Shown here in pieces: positions 1-5,415 of a DNA stretch of 6,961 nucleotides. The position numbers and the translations under genes were made by a program. The stretch spans positions 1-6,961 of the forward strand of contig SHLU01000129.1 of the NCBI GenBank assembly GCA_004282995.1. The letters are read 5' to 3'. Every line of letters starts with the position of its first letter. Within the stretch, counting starts at the first letter, position 1. This DNA comes from Sphingomonadaceae bacterium. GTDB taxonomy: Bacteria > Pseudomonadota > Alphaproteobacteria > Sphingomonadales > Sphingomonadaceae. The notes below the pieces were generated by a model, which ran no database searches, had not been told where the DNA came from, and worked only from the letters and a program-made list of their open reading frames with translations.

Positions 1-560
1 CCGGTCATTGCCAGCATTGCGGTCGCAGCCGTTCCTGCCGCGCCCGTGGCGAACACGAGTTCCATGCCATTTGCCATGCCATAAATACTCAGGATCGCCG
101 TTGCGATCCCGCTGGCAATCGATGCCCATCCCATCACGGTGGAGAAAGCCCCAAGTAACCTTGTCGCCGCCAGGCCAAGGCCAATGGCGGCAATCCCCAG
201 CATCATTTTACCATGGAAATAAAGGAAGAAAGCTCCATTGAGCACGGTCTTGAATACTTGCTCATCCGCCGCCTGTTGCGCCTGCGGGAATTCAAGCAAA
301 CCCATGCCCACCTGAATCAGGTTCACCAGTCCGGCGATCGCCACGGCCGACCATACCAGCGGCATGGTGCCACGAGCGGCAAGAGGCAGTGCGGCCCATG
401 CGACGAGCGAGAACAAAATCATCTCGCTGGTCCAGGTGACCTTGCGCAGCACAGCACTATCGCTGGGCGAGACGACGCCAATGTAGAACAATTGCGTCGC
501 AACGGTTGCCAGCAAGGCAATCGAAACGACGATCACCGCGCCTCGAAGAGTAAAATGCAT
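1..560 (-). CDS. Multi-pass inner-membrane protein of unknown function (C-terminus cut by window edge)
   Basis: An open minus-strand frame begins at ATG 560-558 and reads without a stop for 186 codons to base 1, so the end lies outside the window. The product is strongly hydrophobic. Likely membrane helices are near residues 8-30, 45-63, 67-90, 107-137, 139-160 and 165-186, separated by short polar loops (one around residues 90-106 with many Gln, Ala and Asp/Glu). An AGGGA ribosome-binding site (573-569) lies 8 bases before the start, which supports it. The gene follows tRNA-Leu on the same strand after about 110 bases, so it may have its own promoter; I could not identify one. No catalytic motif or family signature is recognised, and transporter, sensor or structural roles are all open. 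Plus-strand frames over the same bases are less convincing because this strand gives a coherent membrane protein. Confidence 0.8.
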   Translation of the reverse strand, partial: MHFTLRGAVIVVSIALLATVATQLFYIGVVSPSDSAVLRKVTWTSEMILFSLVAWAALPLAARGTMPLVWSAVAIAGLVNLIQVGMGLLEFPQAQQAADEQVFKTVLNGAFFLYFHGKMMLGIAAIGLGLAATRLLGAFSTVMGWASIASGIATAILSIYGMANGMELVFATGAAGTAATAMLAMT

Positions 561-669
561 AGCGCCTGTCCCTGCAAGATCGATACCGAGGTCAACGACC
601 CGGCACCACCTGTTCGCTTCCGCCCCTAGCGTAGTTACATCGTTGCCGACAGATTTGAGAGATCGCGGT

Positions 670-754
670 TGGTGCCCCTGGCCCGACTCGAACGGGCACT
701 TCCGTAGAAAAGCGATTTTGAGTCGCTCGCGTCTACCAATTCCGCCACAGGGGC
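670..754 (-). tRNA. tRNA-Leu (anticodon CAA), CCA end encoded
   Basis: Read on the minus strand, the acceptor arms GCCCCTG (754-748) and CAGGGGC (680-674) pair over 7 bp. The discriminator A is at 673 and a genomically encoded CCA is at 672-670. The anticodon stem AGCGA/TCGCT encloses the loop CTCAAAA (722-716), giving anticodon CAA at 720-718, which reads the Leu codon UUG. A long variable arm of 13 bases with a small TTC/GAA stem marks a class II tRNA, as expected for Leu. The T-arm GCCCG/CGGGC closes on TTCGAGT, and the D-loop contains the usual TTGGTAGA. All arms are intact, so the gene should be functional. It lies 47 bases past the inositol monophosphatase stop codon on the same strand and may be partly co-transcribed with it. 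Confidence 0.96.
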
Positions 755-764
755 ACTGCGCGAG

Positions 765-786
765 CGAGCGCCGATAGCGGCGCTCG
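765..786 (-). terminator. GC-rich 9-bp hairpin between the IMPase gene and tRNA-Leu
   Basis: The arms CGAGCGCCG (765-773) and CGGCGCTCG (778-786) are perfectly complementary around an ATAG loop. The hairpin begins 15 bases past the IMPase stop and ends 10 bases before the tRNA 5' end. It has no T-tract on either strand, so it is not a classical intrinsic terminator. It could attenuate readthrough, protect the mRNA 3' end, or mark a processing point that separates the mRNA from the tRNA precursor. Confidence 0.45.
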
Positions 787-801
787 AACGATCCCGCAAG
801 T

Positions 802-1620
802 TTACTTCAGTGAATTCGCCACCAGTTTGTGCAGCCGCGAATGCAGGACATCGTTGGCGGCTAACACCTGATCGGCGTGGATAGGCTGCGATCGACCGCG
901 GAAATCGCTCACAAAGCCACCTGCTTCGCGTACCAGTAGGCAACCTGCCGCAGTATCCCAGACATTGAGGCCGGTTTCCCAGAACCCGTCGAAGCGTCCA
1001 GCGGCCAGCCAGGCGAGATCGAGGGACGCTGCACCATAACGGCGGATACCTGCAACTTCGGGACCGATGGCTCCGAAGATCCTGCTCCATTCGACAAGGT
1101 CGCCATGGCCCTGGAAGGGAATACCGGTTGCAATCAGCGCTTCTGAAAGCTGCCGCCGGGCAGAAACACGCAAGCGGCCATCGTGCAGCCACGCCCCGCG
1201 AGTTTTTTCGGCCCAGAACGTCTCGTCCGTAATCGGCTGGTAAATGACCCCCGCTGTTACTTCGTCCCAACCGGAACGATCGAGCTTCGGCTCCTGCACA
1301 GCGATACTGATAGCGAAATGCGGGATTCCGTGAAGAAAATTACTGGTCCCGTCGAGAGGATCGATAATCCACCGCGGTTTGTCTTTATCACCTTCGATTA
1401 TGCCGCCTTCTTCCAGCACGAATCCCCAGTCGGGCCGAGCATGGAGCAATTCATCATAAATCGTCCGCTCGGCGATCTGATCGGCTTTGGAAACAAAATC
1501 GGCCGGGCCTTTGCGGCTGACCTGAAGGTGCTCGACTTCGCCGAAATCGCGCCGCAACTTGCCACCTGCCTTGCGAGCGGCCTTTTCCATGACGCGAATG
1601 ATACCCGAGAGGGCTGCCAT
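802..1620 (-). CDS. suhB: Inositol-1-monophosphatase family protein (SuhB-like)
   Basis: A 272-residue protein of the IMPase/FIG superfamily, Mg2+-dependent phosphatases that hydrolyse inositol 1-phosphate or similar sugar phosphates in the cytoplasm. The metal-site motifs are present in order: the acidic pair E70-E71 in GFVLEEGG, D87 and D90 in DPLDGTSNF (87-95), and D222 in WDTAAG (221-226). The substrate-side segment RRYGAASLDLAWLAAGRFDG (193-212) is also typical. Length is normal for the family (about 260-275). The start at 1620 has only a weak AGAAAGAA-like ribosome site, which fits translation coupled to the gene 19 bases upstream. It is the third gene after efp and the 116-residue protein. 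In E. coli, SuhB also acts in rRNA antitermination with NusA; whether that holds here cannot be read from sequence. The family is certain, the exact substrate is not. Confidence 0.94.
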   Translation of the reverse strand: MAALSGIIRVMEKAARKAGGKLRRDFGEVEHLQVSRKGPADFVSKADQIAERTIYDELLHARPDWGFVLEEGGIIEGDKDKPRWIIDPLDGTSNFLHGIPHFAISIAVQEPKLDRSGWDEVTAGVIYQPITDETFWAEKTRGAWLHDGRLRVSARRQLSEALIATGIPFQGHGDLVEWSRIFGAIGPEVAGIRRYGAASLDLAWLAAGRFDGFWETGLNVWDTAAGCLLVREAGGFVSDFRGRSQPIHADQVLAANDVLHSRLHKLVANSLK

Positions 1621-1639
1621 ACCAATTATTCTTTCTGTT

Positions 1640-1990
1640 CTAGTCGAAGGCTACGCGGATTGAGCCGGCAGTCAGTTCGATTTCACCCCAACCGCTGTCT
1701 ACATGCGCATAATCTTCGGCGATTGTAGCGGAGAAAATCTCGCTGAAATCCTGCTCTTTGCCTTCTTCCACCTTGGTCTTCCGAAGGCGCAGGTCTTCAA
1801 GGTCGGAGAAGCGCACGAACCCCTGTTTGAAACATCCGTCCTCACCCTCTTCCGGCTCGGCAAAATCCGGATGTCCGGACTCGAGCCGAAACTCCATTTC
1901 GAGCGTTAGCGACTTGTCATCGTAGATTACGCCGAGAATGAAACTCCGATCGAGATCTACATGGGTAAGCTTGGGATGTATGTCAGCCAT
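1640..1990 (-). CDS. Small acidic conserved-type protein, function unknown
   Basis: A 116-residue protein that I do not recognise. It is rich in Asp and Glu and has no signal peptide or membrane segment, so it is probably cytoplasmic. The N-terminal part (residues 1-37) looks like alternating beta strands (FILGVIYDDKSLTLEMEFRL). An acidic patch lies at residues 41-52, and the C-terminal stretch around residues 99-115 (GWGEIELTAGSIRVAF) again looks like beta strands. A single Cys is present and there is no obvious catalytic motif. An AAGAG sequence upstream of ATG 1990-1988 may serve as ribosome site. Its place between efp (26-base gap) and the IMPase gene (19-base gap) on the same strand makes it very likely a real operon member. 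Any link to translation is only by association. Confidence 0.8.
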   Translation of the reverse strand: MADIHPKLTHVDLDRSFILGVIYDDKSLTLEMEFRLESGHPDFAEPEEGEDGCFKQGFVRFSDLEDLRLRKTKVEEGKEQDFSEIFSATIAEDYAHVDSGWGEIELTAGSIRVAFD

Positions 1991-2016
1991 GGCGCGCTCT
2001 TACTGCTCGGAGTGGA

Positions 2017-2580
2017 TTAGCCGGCCTTGCCGACATAGCTCTGTTCATAGACGTCCACCACAATGCGCGTACCGCTTTCGATGTGCGGGGGCACCATGAT
2101 GCGCACGCCGTTATCCAGCACCGCGGGCTTGTAACTGGACGATGCGGTCTGGCCCTTCACCACGGCGTCCGCCTCGACGATGTCGGCCTCGATCTGCGAC
2201 GGCAACTGCACGCTGATAGGCTTTTCTTCCCACAGCTCGAGCTGCACCTGCATCCCATCCTGGAGAAACGGGCGCGCATCGCCGAGAAGATCAGACGGAA
2301 GCGTGATTTGCTCGTAGGTTTCCTGGTCCATGAAAACCAGCATGTCGCCATCCTCGTAAAGGAACTGGAATTCCTTGGTGTCGAGCCGCACTTTCTCGAC
2401 CGTATCGGCGCTGCGGAAACGGACATTGGTCTTGCGGCCATCCTGCAGGTTCTTCATCTCGACCTGCATGTAGGCCCCGCCTTTACCGGGCTGCGTGTGC
2501 TGGATCTTGGCGACCTTCCAGATGCCGCCTTCGTATTCGAGGATATTGCCGGGACGGATGTCCACGCCGCTGATTTTCAT
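2017..2580 (-). CDS. efp: Translation elongation factor P
   Basis: A 187-residue EF-P, the normal length. EF-P binds the ribosome between the P and E sites and relieves stalling at consecutive prolines. The N-terminal KOW-like domain (about residues 1-65) starts MKISGVDIRPGNILEYEGG and carries the tip loop PGKGGA with K33 at the place that reaches the peptidyl-transferase centre. Two OB domains follow (about 66-127 and 128-187), with the family sequence near the C-terminus (VLDNGVRIMVPPHIESGTRI, 155-174). A Lys at the tip suggests the lysine-type EF-P rather than the Arg/EarP rhamnosylated type; whether it is beta-lysylated cannot be seen here. The start at 2580 is chosen by alignment to the family and a CAGGG sequence 10 bases upstream. 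The frame stays open upstream to about 2808, but that part is not EF-P-like and overlaps the divergent gene. It is the first gene of the efp/116-aa/IMPase run. Confidence 0.98.
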   Translation of the reverse strand: MKISGVDIRPGNILEYEGGIWKVAKIQHTQPGKGGAYMQVEMKNLQDGRKTNVRFRSADTVEKVRLDTKEFQFLYEDGDMLVFMDQETYEQITLPSDLLGDARPFLQDGMQVQLELWEEKPISVQLPSQIEADIVEADAVVKGQTASSSYKPAVLDNGVRIMVPPHIESGTRIVVDVYEQSYVGKAG

Positions 2581-2736
2581 GTCGAAAGAGCCCTGCAGGT
2601 TGATATCGTTTATGGTTGGCGCCAGGTCACCGCAATAGAGTGGCCCACCCGGAAGCCTGTCTTCGCAGGGGCCTTTAGCTCGCCAGTCAGGTCCGGGCAA
2701 GGTCGGTGGAGCTAACCGGCCTGCCATGGTAGGGGC
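2581..2736. promoter_or_regulatory. Divergent intergenic region, efp and secreted-protein gene
   Basis: These 156 bases separate the efp start (minus) from a small secreted-protein gene (plus), so promoters for both should lie here. On the minus strand, TTGCCC (near 2699-2694) followed 17 bases later by TAAAGG is a weak -35/-10 candidate for efp. Nothing convincing was seen for the plus-strand gene, and no strong inverted repeat was found. Confidence 0.4.
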
Positions 2737-3108
2737 ATGACCGTGAAACACTCTGCAATCATCCTGGCGATTGGCCTCGGTGCGCTGATGGCGCCGCTGG
2801 CTGCGCATGGCGCCGGACCGCTCAGCACCCTGCCGGTCGGTCGCTACGAATGCTCATTACCCGGGGATGCCGGTGGCTCACCGTGGATACCCGTCGAAGA
2901 CAAGAGGTTCTCGATCAAGAATGCCTCGCGCTATCTCAGCGCAGAAGGATCGGGGACCTACCTCCTCTCGGGTGATGATCTCGTTTTTACCCGCGGGCCG
3001 ATGAAGGACGAGCGATACAGACGGGTCGGGACGACCATGCTGCGCACCCTGAACCCTGACGGTTCGCTTGGGCGAATGCGCTGTGTGCGCACCGGTCCAT
3101 TGCAGTAA
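2737..3108 (+). CDS. Small secreted/periplasmic protein of unknown function
   Basis: A 123-residue protein with an N-terminal signal peptide: Lys4/His5, a hydrophobic core at about residues 7-22, and a likely cleavage site around residues 23-26 (AAHGAG). The mature part is about 97 residues. It has two Cys (C39 in GRYECSLPG and C116 in RMRCVRTG) that could form a disulfide across the domain. The repeated short polar and aromatic stretches (WIPVEDKRFSI, GTYLLSGDDLVFTRGPM) suggest a compact beta-sheet domain. I do not recognise the family. ATG at 2737 has AGGGG only one base upstream, too close for good use. The in-frame GTG at 2743 sits 7 bases after AGGGG (2731-2735) and would give a protein two residues shorter with a better ribosome site, so it may be the true start. 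The gene is divergent from efp and convergent with the M23 peptidase gene. Confidence 0.8.
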   Translation: MTVKHSAIILAIGLGALMAPLAAHGAGPLSTLPVGRYECSLPGDAGGSPWIPVEDKRFSIKNASRYLSAEGSGTYLLSGDDLVFTRGPMKDERYRRVGTTMLRTLNPDGSLGRMRCVRTGPLQ

Positions 3109-3111
3109 GCT

Positions 3112-3813
3112 CTAGCGCTTTTTGCCAATCAGCAGCGGATAGGGATTGATCGCATTGGCCGGCTCCCACCACTCCGCGTCTGTCGTTGTACGCAGTATAG
3201 CGAAATGCAGATGCGGTGCTTCCGCGCTGGCATTTCCGGTGCTGCCGACAGAACCGAGACGCTGCCCGCGCCGCACACGCTGACCTTCGCGCAGCCCCTC
3301 TGCATATTCGGACATATGCGCATAGTAATGAATTGTTCGCCGGTCCGGTGAGCGAACATAGATGGTCATTCCCCCAGCACCTGACTGAAAAAGCTTCTCA
3401 ATGGTCCCCGGAGCGGCTGCCCGCACCGTAGTACCTTCGGGCGCCATGATATCGATCGCTTCATGCAGGCGCGAACTGCTGTCACGCGAGGATATGAAAG
3501 TATCTGTCAAATCGTCAGCTCTCACATTCAGGACCGGAATGATGAGGTTTGCCGAATCTTCTCCGGTTGGCTGCGAGGCGGTATCGGTATCGAGCGCCCT
3601 GGCGACTTCGGTTGGCATTTCGGCTAGTGTTGCCGGGATTTCGCTGGTTGCCGGTTCAGGCTCGGGACTGGGTGCGGCGTCTGCCGGCCGGACTGTATCG
3701 CGCTGACTGTCGCTGGACGCCATGTCCATCAGGCTGCCCCCGGCGACGATCCAGACCATCGAAGTCAGTGTGGCGGTAATGACAATGGTCAGCAGGCGAT
3801 CAAAGAATTTCAT
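3112..3813 (-). CDS. M23 family (LytM-type) metallopeptidase, membrane-anchored
   Basis: A 233-residue probable cell-wall peptidase or peptidase-like regulator. Residues 1-29 hold basic residues then a hydrophobic segment (LLTIVITATLTSMVWIVAGG), acting as an uncleaved anchor or signal. Residues 30-90 are a low-complexity Pro/Glu/Ala/Ser/Thr linker (SPEPEPATSE), typical of periplasmic tethers. The LytM domain spans about 91-228. The zinc ligands are H117 and D121 (HEAID), and H203 of HLHF (201-204), with H201 and H166 (YYAHM) as the expected catalytic/active-site His residues. Because all are present, the enzyme should be active against peptidoglycan cross-bridges, in contrast to EnvC/NlpD-type factors that lack them. 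An AGGGG ribosome site lies 6 bases before the start. It follows thiE by 16 bases on the same strand, so the two are probably co-transcribed, without an obvious functional link. Confidence 0.94.
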   Translation of the reverse strand: MKFFDRLLTIVITATLTSMVWIVAGGSLMDMASSDSQRDTVRPADAAPSPEPEPATSEIPATLAEMPTEVARALDTDTASQPTGEDSANLIIPVLNVRADDLTDTFISSRDSSSRLHEAIDIMAPEGTTVRAAAPGTIEKLFQSGAGGMTIYVRSPDRRTIHYYAHMSEYAEGLREGQRVRRGQRLGSVGSTGNASAEAPHLHFAILRTTTDAEWWEPANAINPYPLLIGKKR

Positions 3814-3829
3814 GAATTGCCCCTAGCAC

Positions 3830-4447
3830 TTATCGCAAGACTTGGGCGAATTTCTTGATCGCTTCCACTTCGTCACCGCCCCAGACCGATCCCGAGACTG
3901 CGAGGAAGTCGGCCCCGGCTTCGACCAGTGGCGTGCAGTTTTCCGGCGTGATCCCGCCGATGGCCACACAGGGAAGCTCGAAAAGTGGCGCCCACCATTC
4001 GAGCAGGTCCAGACCCGCCCGGTGCTTCGTATCCTTGGTCGATGAGTCGAAGAAGGCTCCGAAGGCGACGTAATCTGCGCCCGCTTCACCGGCAGCCATC
4101 GCAAGGTGACGCGAGGCATGGCAGGTGACACCGATCTGGGCCTCACGGCCAAGCCGCTCGCGCGCATCGGCGACCGTTCCGTCATCCTGACCCAGATGAA
4201 CGCCATCGGCCTTGAGCCGGTCTGCAAGCGCGATGTCGTCATTCACGATGAAGCCGACCTCGCGTTCTGCACAGATGGCCTGTAGCGGCGCAGCGAGCTT
4301 GGCAGCCTCGTGCTGATCGAGATTCTTGACCCTGAATTGAAAAGCAGTGGCAAGGCCCGGCCCGGCATCGAGCGCACGGACGAGACGGTCGGGGAAGGCG
4401 CCGCCTACATCGGGCGGAGATATGAGATAGAGTTGGCAATCTGTCAT
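3830..4447 (-). CDS. thiE: Thiamine-phosphate synthase (ThiE)
   Basis: A 205-residue TIM-barrel protein that joins HMP pyrophosphate and the thiazole phosphate to give thiamine monophosphate. Family features in order: FQFRVKN (36-42), IVNDDIALADRLKADGVHLG (67-86) with the ND pair and HLGQDD that handle Mg2+/pyrophosphate, the TCHA segment (108-111) where families usually show G-x-S-x-H/T, GADYVAFGAFFDSSTK (123-138), and the phosphate loop GGITPEN (164-170). The usual GPIFPTxTK becomes GAFFDSSTK here, and the first active-site segment is also less standard. The overall order is still that of ThiE; TenI, a ThiE-like paralogue, is the main alternative. Start ATG at 4447 matches the family length; a TTG at 4501 would add 18 residues with no family support and run into the divergent gene's leader. 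No TPP riboswitch was seen upstream. Confidence 0.88.
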   Translation of the reverse strand: MTDCQLYLISPPDVGGAFPDRLVRALDAGPGLATAFQFRVKNLDQHEAAKLAAPLQAICAEREVGFIVNDDIALADRLKADGVHLGQDDGTVADARERLGREAQIGVTCHASRHLAMAAGEAGADYVAFGAFFDSSTKDTKHRAGLDLLEWWAPLFELPCVAIGGITPENCTPLVEAGADFLAVSGSVWGGDEVEAIKKFAQVLR

Positions 4448-4476
4448 CGGCGCGCTTCGTAGTGCCAAACGAACCT

Positions 4477-4513
4477 CGCGTCGATATTCAGATTGCCGCA
4501 ATCTACCGACGCG
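4477..4513. promoter_or_regulatory. Nested inverted repeat in the thiE/lipoprotein divergent region
   Basis: Inner arms AGATTGC (4490-4496) and GCAATCT (4498-4504) are perfectly complementary around one base. Outer arms CGCGTCG (4477-4483) and CGACGCG (4507-4513) also pair perfectly, with 6- and 2-base spacers between tiers. The whole element occupies nearly half of the 81-base region between the thiE and lipoprotein starts. It may be an operator for a dimeric regulator of both genes, or a leader hairpin. No matching promoter boxes were recognised with confidence. Confidence 0.45.
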
Positions 4514-4528
4514 CTAATTCGGGGAACT

Positions 4529-4933
4529 ATGATTCGAAGCATTCGCCTTATTGCCGCCGCGCCCCTGATCCCGCTTGCCCTTGCCGGCTGTGCGGTTGTT
4601 CCCGATGCCCCCAATGTCGAAGGCACGCCCCGCAGCGAACTTACGCCGGTGGCCTTGGGCCAACCCGTCCATGCCGGGTCCGTGGTGGTCACTCCTCGGC
4701 GGATTGTAGAGGACAGCCGATGCCCCGTGAACGCACGGTGTGTCTGGGAAGGTCGTTTGATCGTCGAAACACGGATCGACGGAAGCGGATGGCGCAGCAC
4801 GGCGAATATCACGCTCGGGGAAACATACGGAACACACGGTCATGTCGTAAAGCTGACCGCGTCCTCGCCCGAGAAAACTACGCAGGACGAGATTCAGCCA
4901 GGCCAATACCGCTTCGTCTACGAGGGCCGCTGA
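4529..4933 (+). CDS. Small lipoprotein with a DSRC-x5-C motif, function unknown
   Basis: A 134-residue predicted lipoprotein. The leader has two Arg (R3, R6), a hydrophobic core and a lipobox LAGC with C21 as the lipidated residue, so it should be exported and anchored in a membrane, probably the outer membrane. After a Pro-rich linker (about 22-45), the domain carries EDSRCPVNARCVWEG (61-75), with C65 and C71 likely disulfide-bonded. It then continues through beta-like segments (RLIVETRI, ANITLGETY) to GQYRFVYEG at the C-terminus. The DSRCP...CVW-G pattern recurs in small exported bacterial proteins of unknown role, from memory rather than a search. The start at 4529 is preferred over an in-frame codon at 4493 because it leads directly into the signal peptide; a GGGGA box ends 3 bases upstream. 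The next gene looks like a diverged relative. Confidence 0.88.
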   Translation: MIRSIRLIAAAPLIPLALAGCAVVPDAPNVEGTPRSELTPVALGQPVHAGSVVVTPRRIVEDSRCPVNARCVWEGRLIVETRIDGSGWRSTANITLGETYGTHGHVVKLTASSPEKTTQDEIQPGQYRFVYEGR

Positions 4934-4937
4934 GAGT

Positions 4938-4972
4938 CCAGTGACAGACATGGCAACGTTGTCTGTCACTGG
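4938..4972 (+). terminator. 13-bp perfect inverted repeat after the lipoprotein gene
   Basis: The arms CCAGTGACAGACA (4938-4950) and TGTCTGTCACTGG (4960-4972) are perfectly complementary around a 9-base loop. The repeat begins 5 bases after the lipoprotein stop codon, which favours a 3'-end hairpin (terminator or mRNA stabiliser). There is no T-tract after it, so it is not a textbook intrinsic terminator. It could instead separate expression of the lipoprotein from the related gene that begins at 5040, or be a protein-binding dyad upstream of that gene. Confidence 0.55.
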
Positions 4973-5039
4973 GACAATGCGAACAGCCGTGATGCGGTGA
5001 ATTGCTTTTGAGCACATGATGGCTTGAAGGAGTCATGCC

Positions 5040-5408
5040 ATGTCGTTCGCTTTGTTCCTCGCAAGCGCCCTCGCAGGTGCCCCTCAGGCGCTTGCCACAG
5101 TCGACAATGTCCCCATTTTTCGTCGGGTGCACATAACCGACGAGGTCAGCGTGATCGCTTTCGGTATCATCAAGGATTCGCGTTGCACAGGCCCGGAATT
5201 CTGCTTTCGCAACGATACGCTGAGGGTCGCCGCAATCGTCTCGTATCGCGGTCAGGAGCGTGAAATCGTGCTCGATTGGGATCGACCGGTCCAGGTCGGG
5301 CCGGGCGAACTTTTCCTGATGTCAGCTGGTACGCCCCCCAATCCGAACGGGGCTATCCGGCTGGAAAACTATCGCCTCAAGCTTGGATATCGCCCGTTCG
5401 TCCGGTAA
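5040..5408 (+). CDS. Small secreted protein related to the upstream lipoprotein, function unknown
   Basis: A 122-residue protein with an N-terminal hydrophobic stretch (residues 2-19) ending in AQALA-like sequence (APQALA|TVDN), a plausible signal peptidase I site. Unusually, no basic residue precedes the hydrophobic core, so export is likely but not certain. A strong AAGGAG ribosome site (5027-5032) lies 7 bases before ATG 5040, and an in-frame TGA at 5025 excludes an earlier start. The domain holds KDSRCTGPEFC (45-55; C49 and C55, x5 spacing) and ends with NYRLKLGYRPF. These residues line up without net gaps with the preceding lipoprotein: DSRC, the second Cys, L-x-V after it, and the C-terminal YR all lie at the same distances. 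It lacks a lipobox, so the pair would be one membrane-anchored and one soluble member. Function is unknown. Confidence 0.86.
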   Translation: MSFALFLASALAGAPQALATVDNVPIFRRVHITDEVSVIAFGIIKDSRCTGPEFCFRNDTLRVAAIVSYRGQEREIVLDWDRPVQVGPGELFLMSAGTPPNPNGAIRLENYRLKLGYRPFVR

Positions 5409-5415
5409 CGCGGCT

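Noticed and set aside
8..629. Plus-strand open frames over the left-edge region (8-241 and 213-629)
   Set aside because: They are low-complexity, Arg/Pro/His-rich translations antisense to a coherent membrane protein that has a good ribosome site on the minus strand.
561..673. Possible integration (att) site at the tRNA-Leu 3' end
   Set aside because: No direct repeat of the tRNA 3' end was found in the bases to its left, and no integrase or other mobile gene is present.
635..1270. Minus-strand 211-codon frame crossing the tRNA and the IMPase gene
   Set aside because: It reads through tRNA-Leu and overlaps, out of frame, a protein with complete IMPase motifs; its translation is Arg/Ser/Cys-rich, as for a shadow frame.
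1183..1728. Plus-strand 181-codon frame antisense to the IMPase gene
   Set aside because: No family features or ribosome site, and it lies opposite a well-supported gene.
2083..2715. Plus-strand 210-codon frame antisense to efp
   Set aside because: A His/Leu/Asp-rich translation opposite a full-length EF-P; long antisense frames are common in GC-rich DNA.
2581..2808. N-terminal extension of EF-P to 2808
   Set aside because: The extra residues are unlike any EF-P, overlap the divergent secreted-protein gene, and the standard MKISGVDIRPG start is at 2580.
4448..4528. TPP riboswitch upstream of thiE
   Set aside because: The spacer is only 81 bases long and shows no CUGAGA-type thi-box core; only the nested inverted repeat was found.
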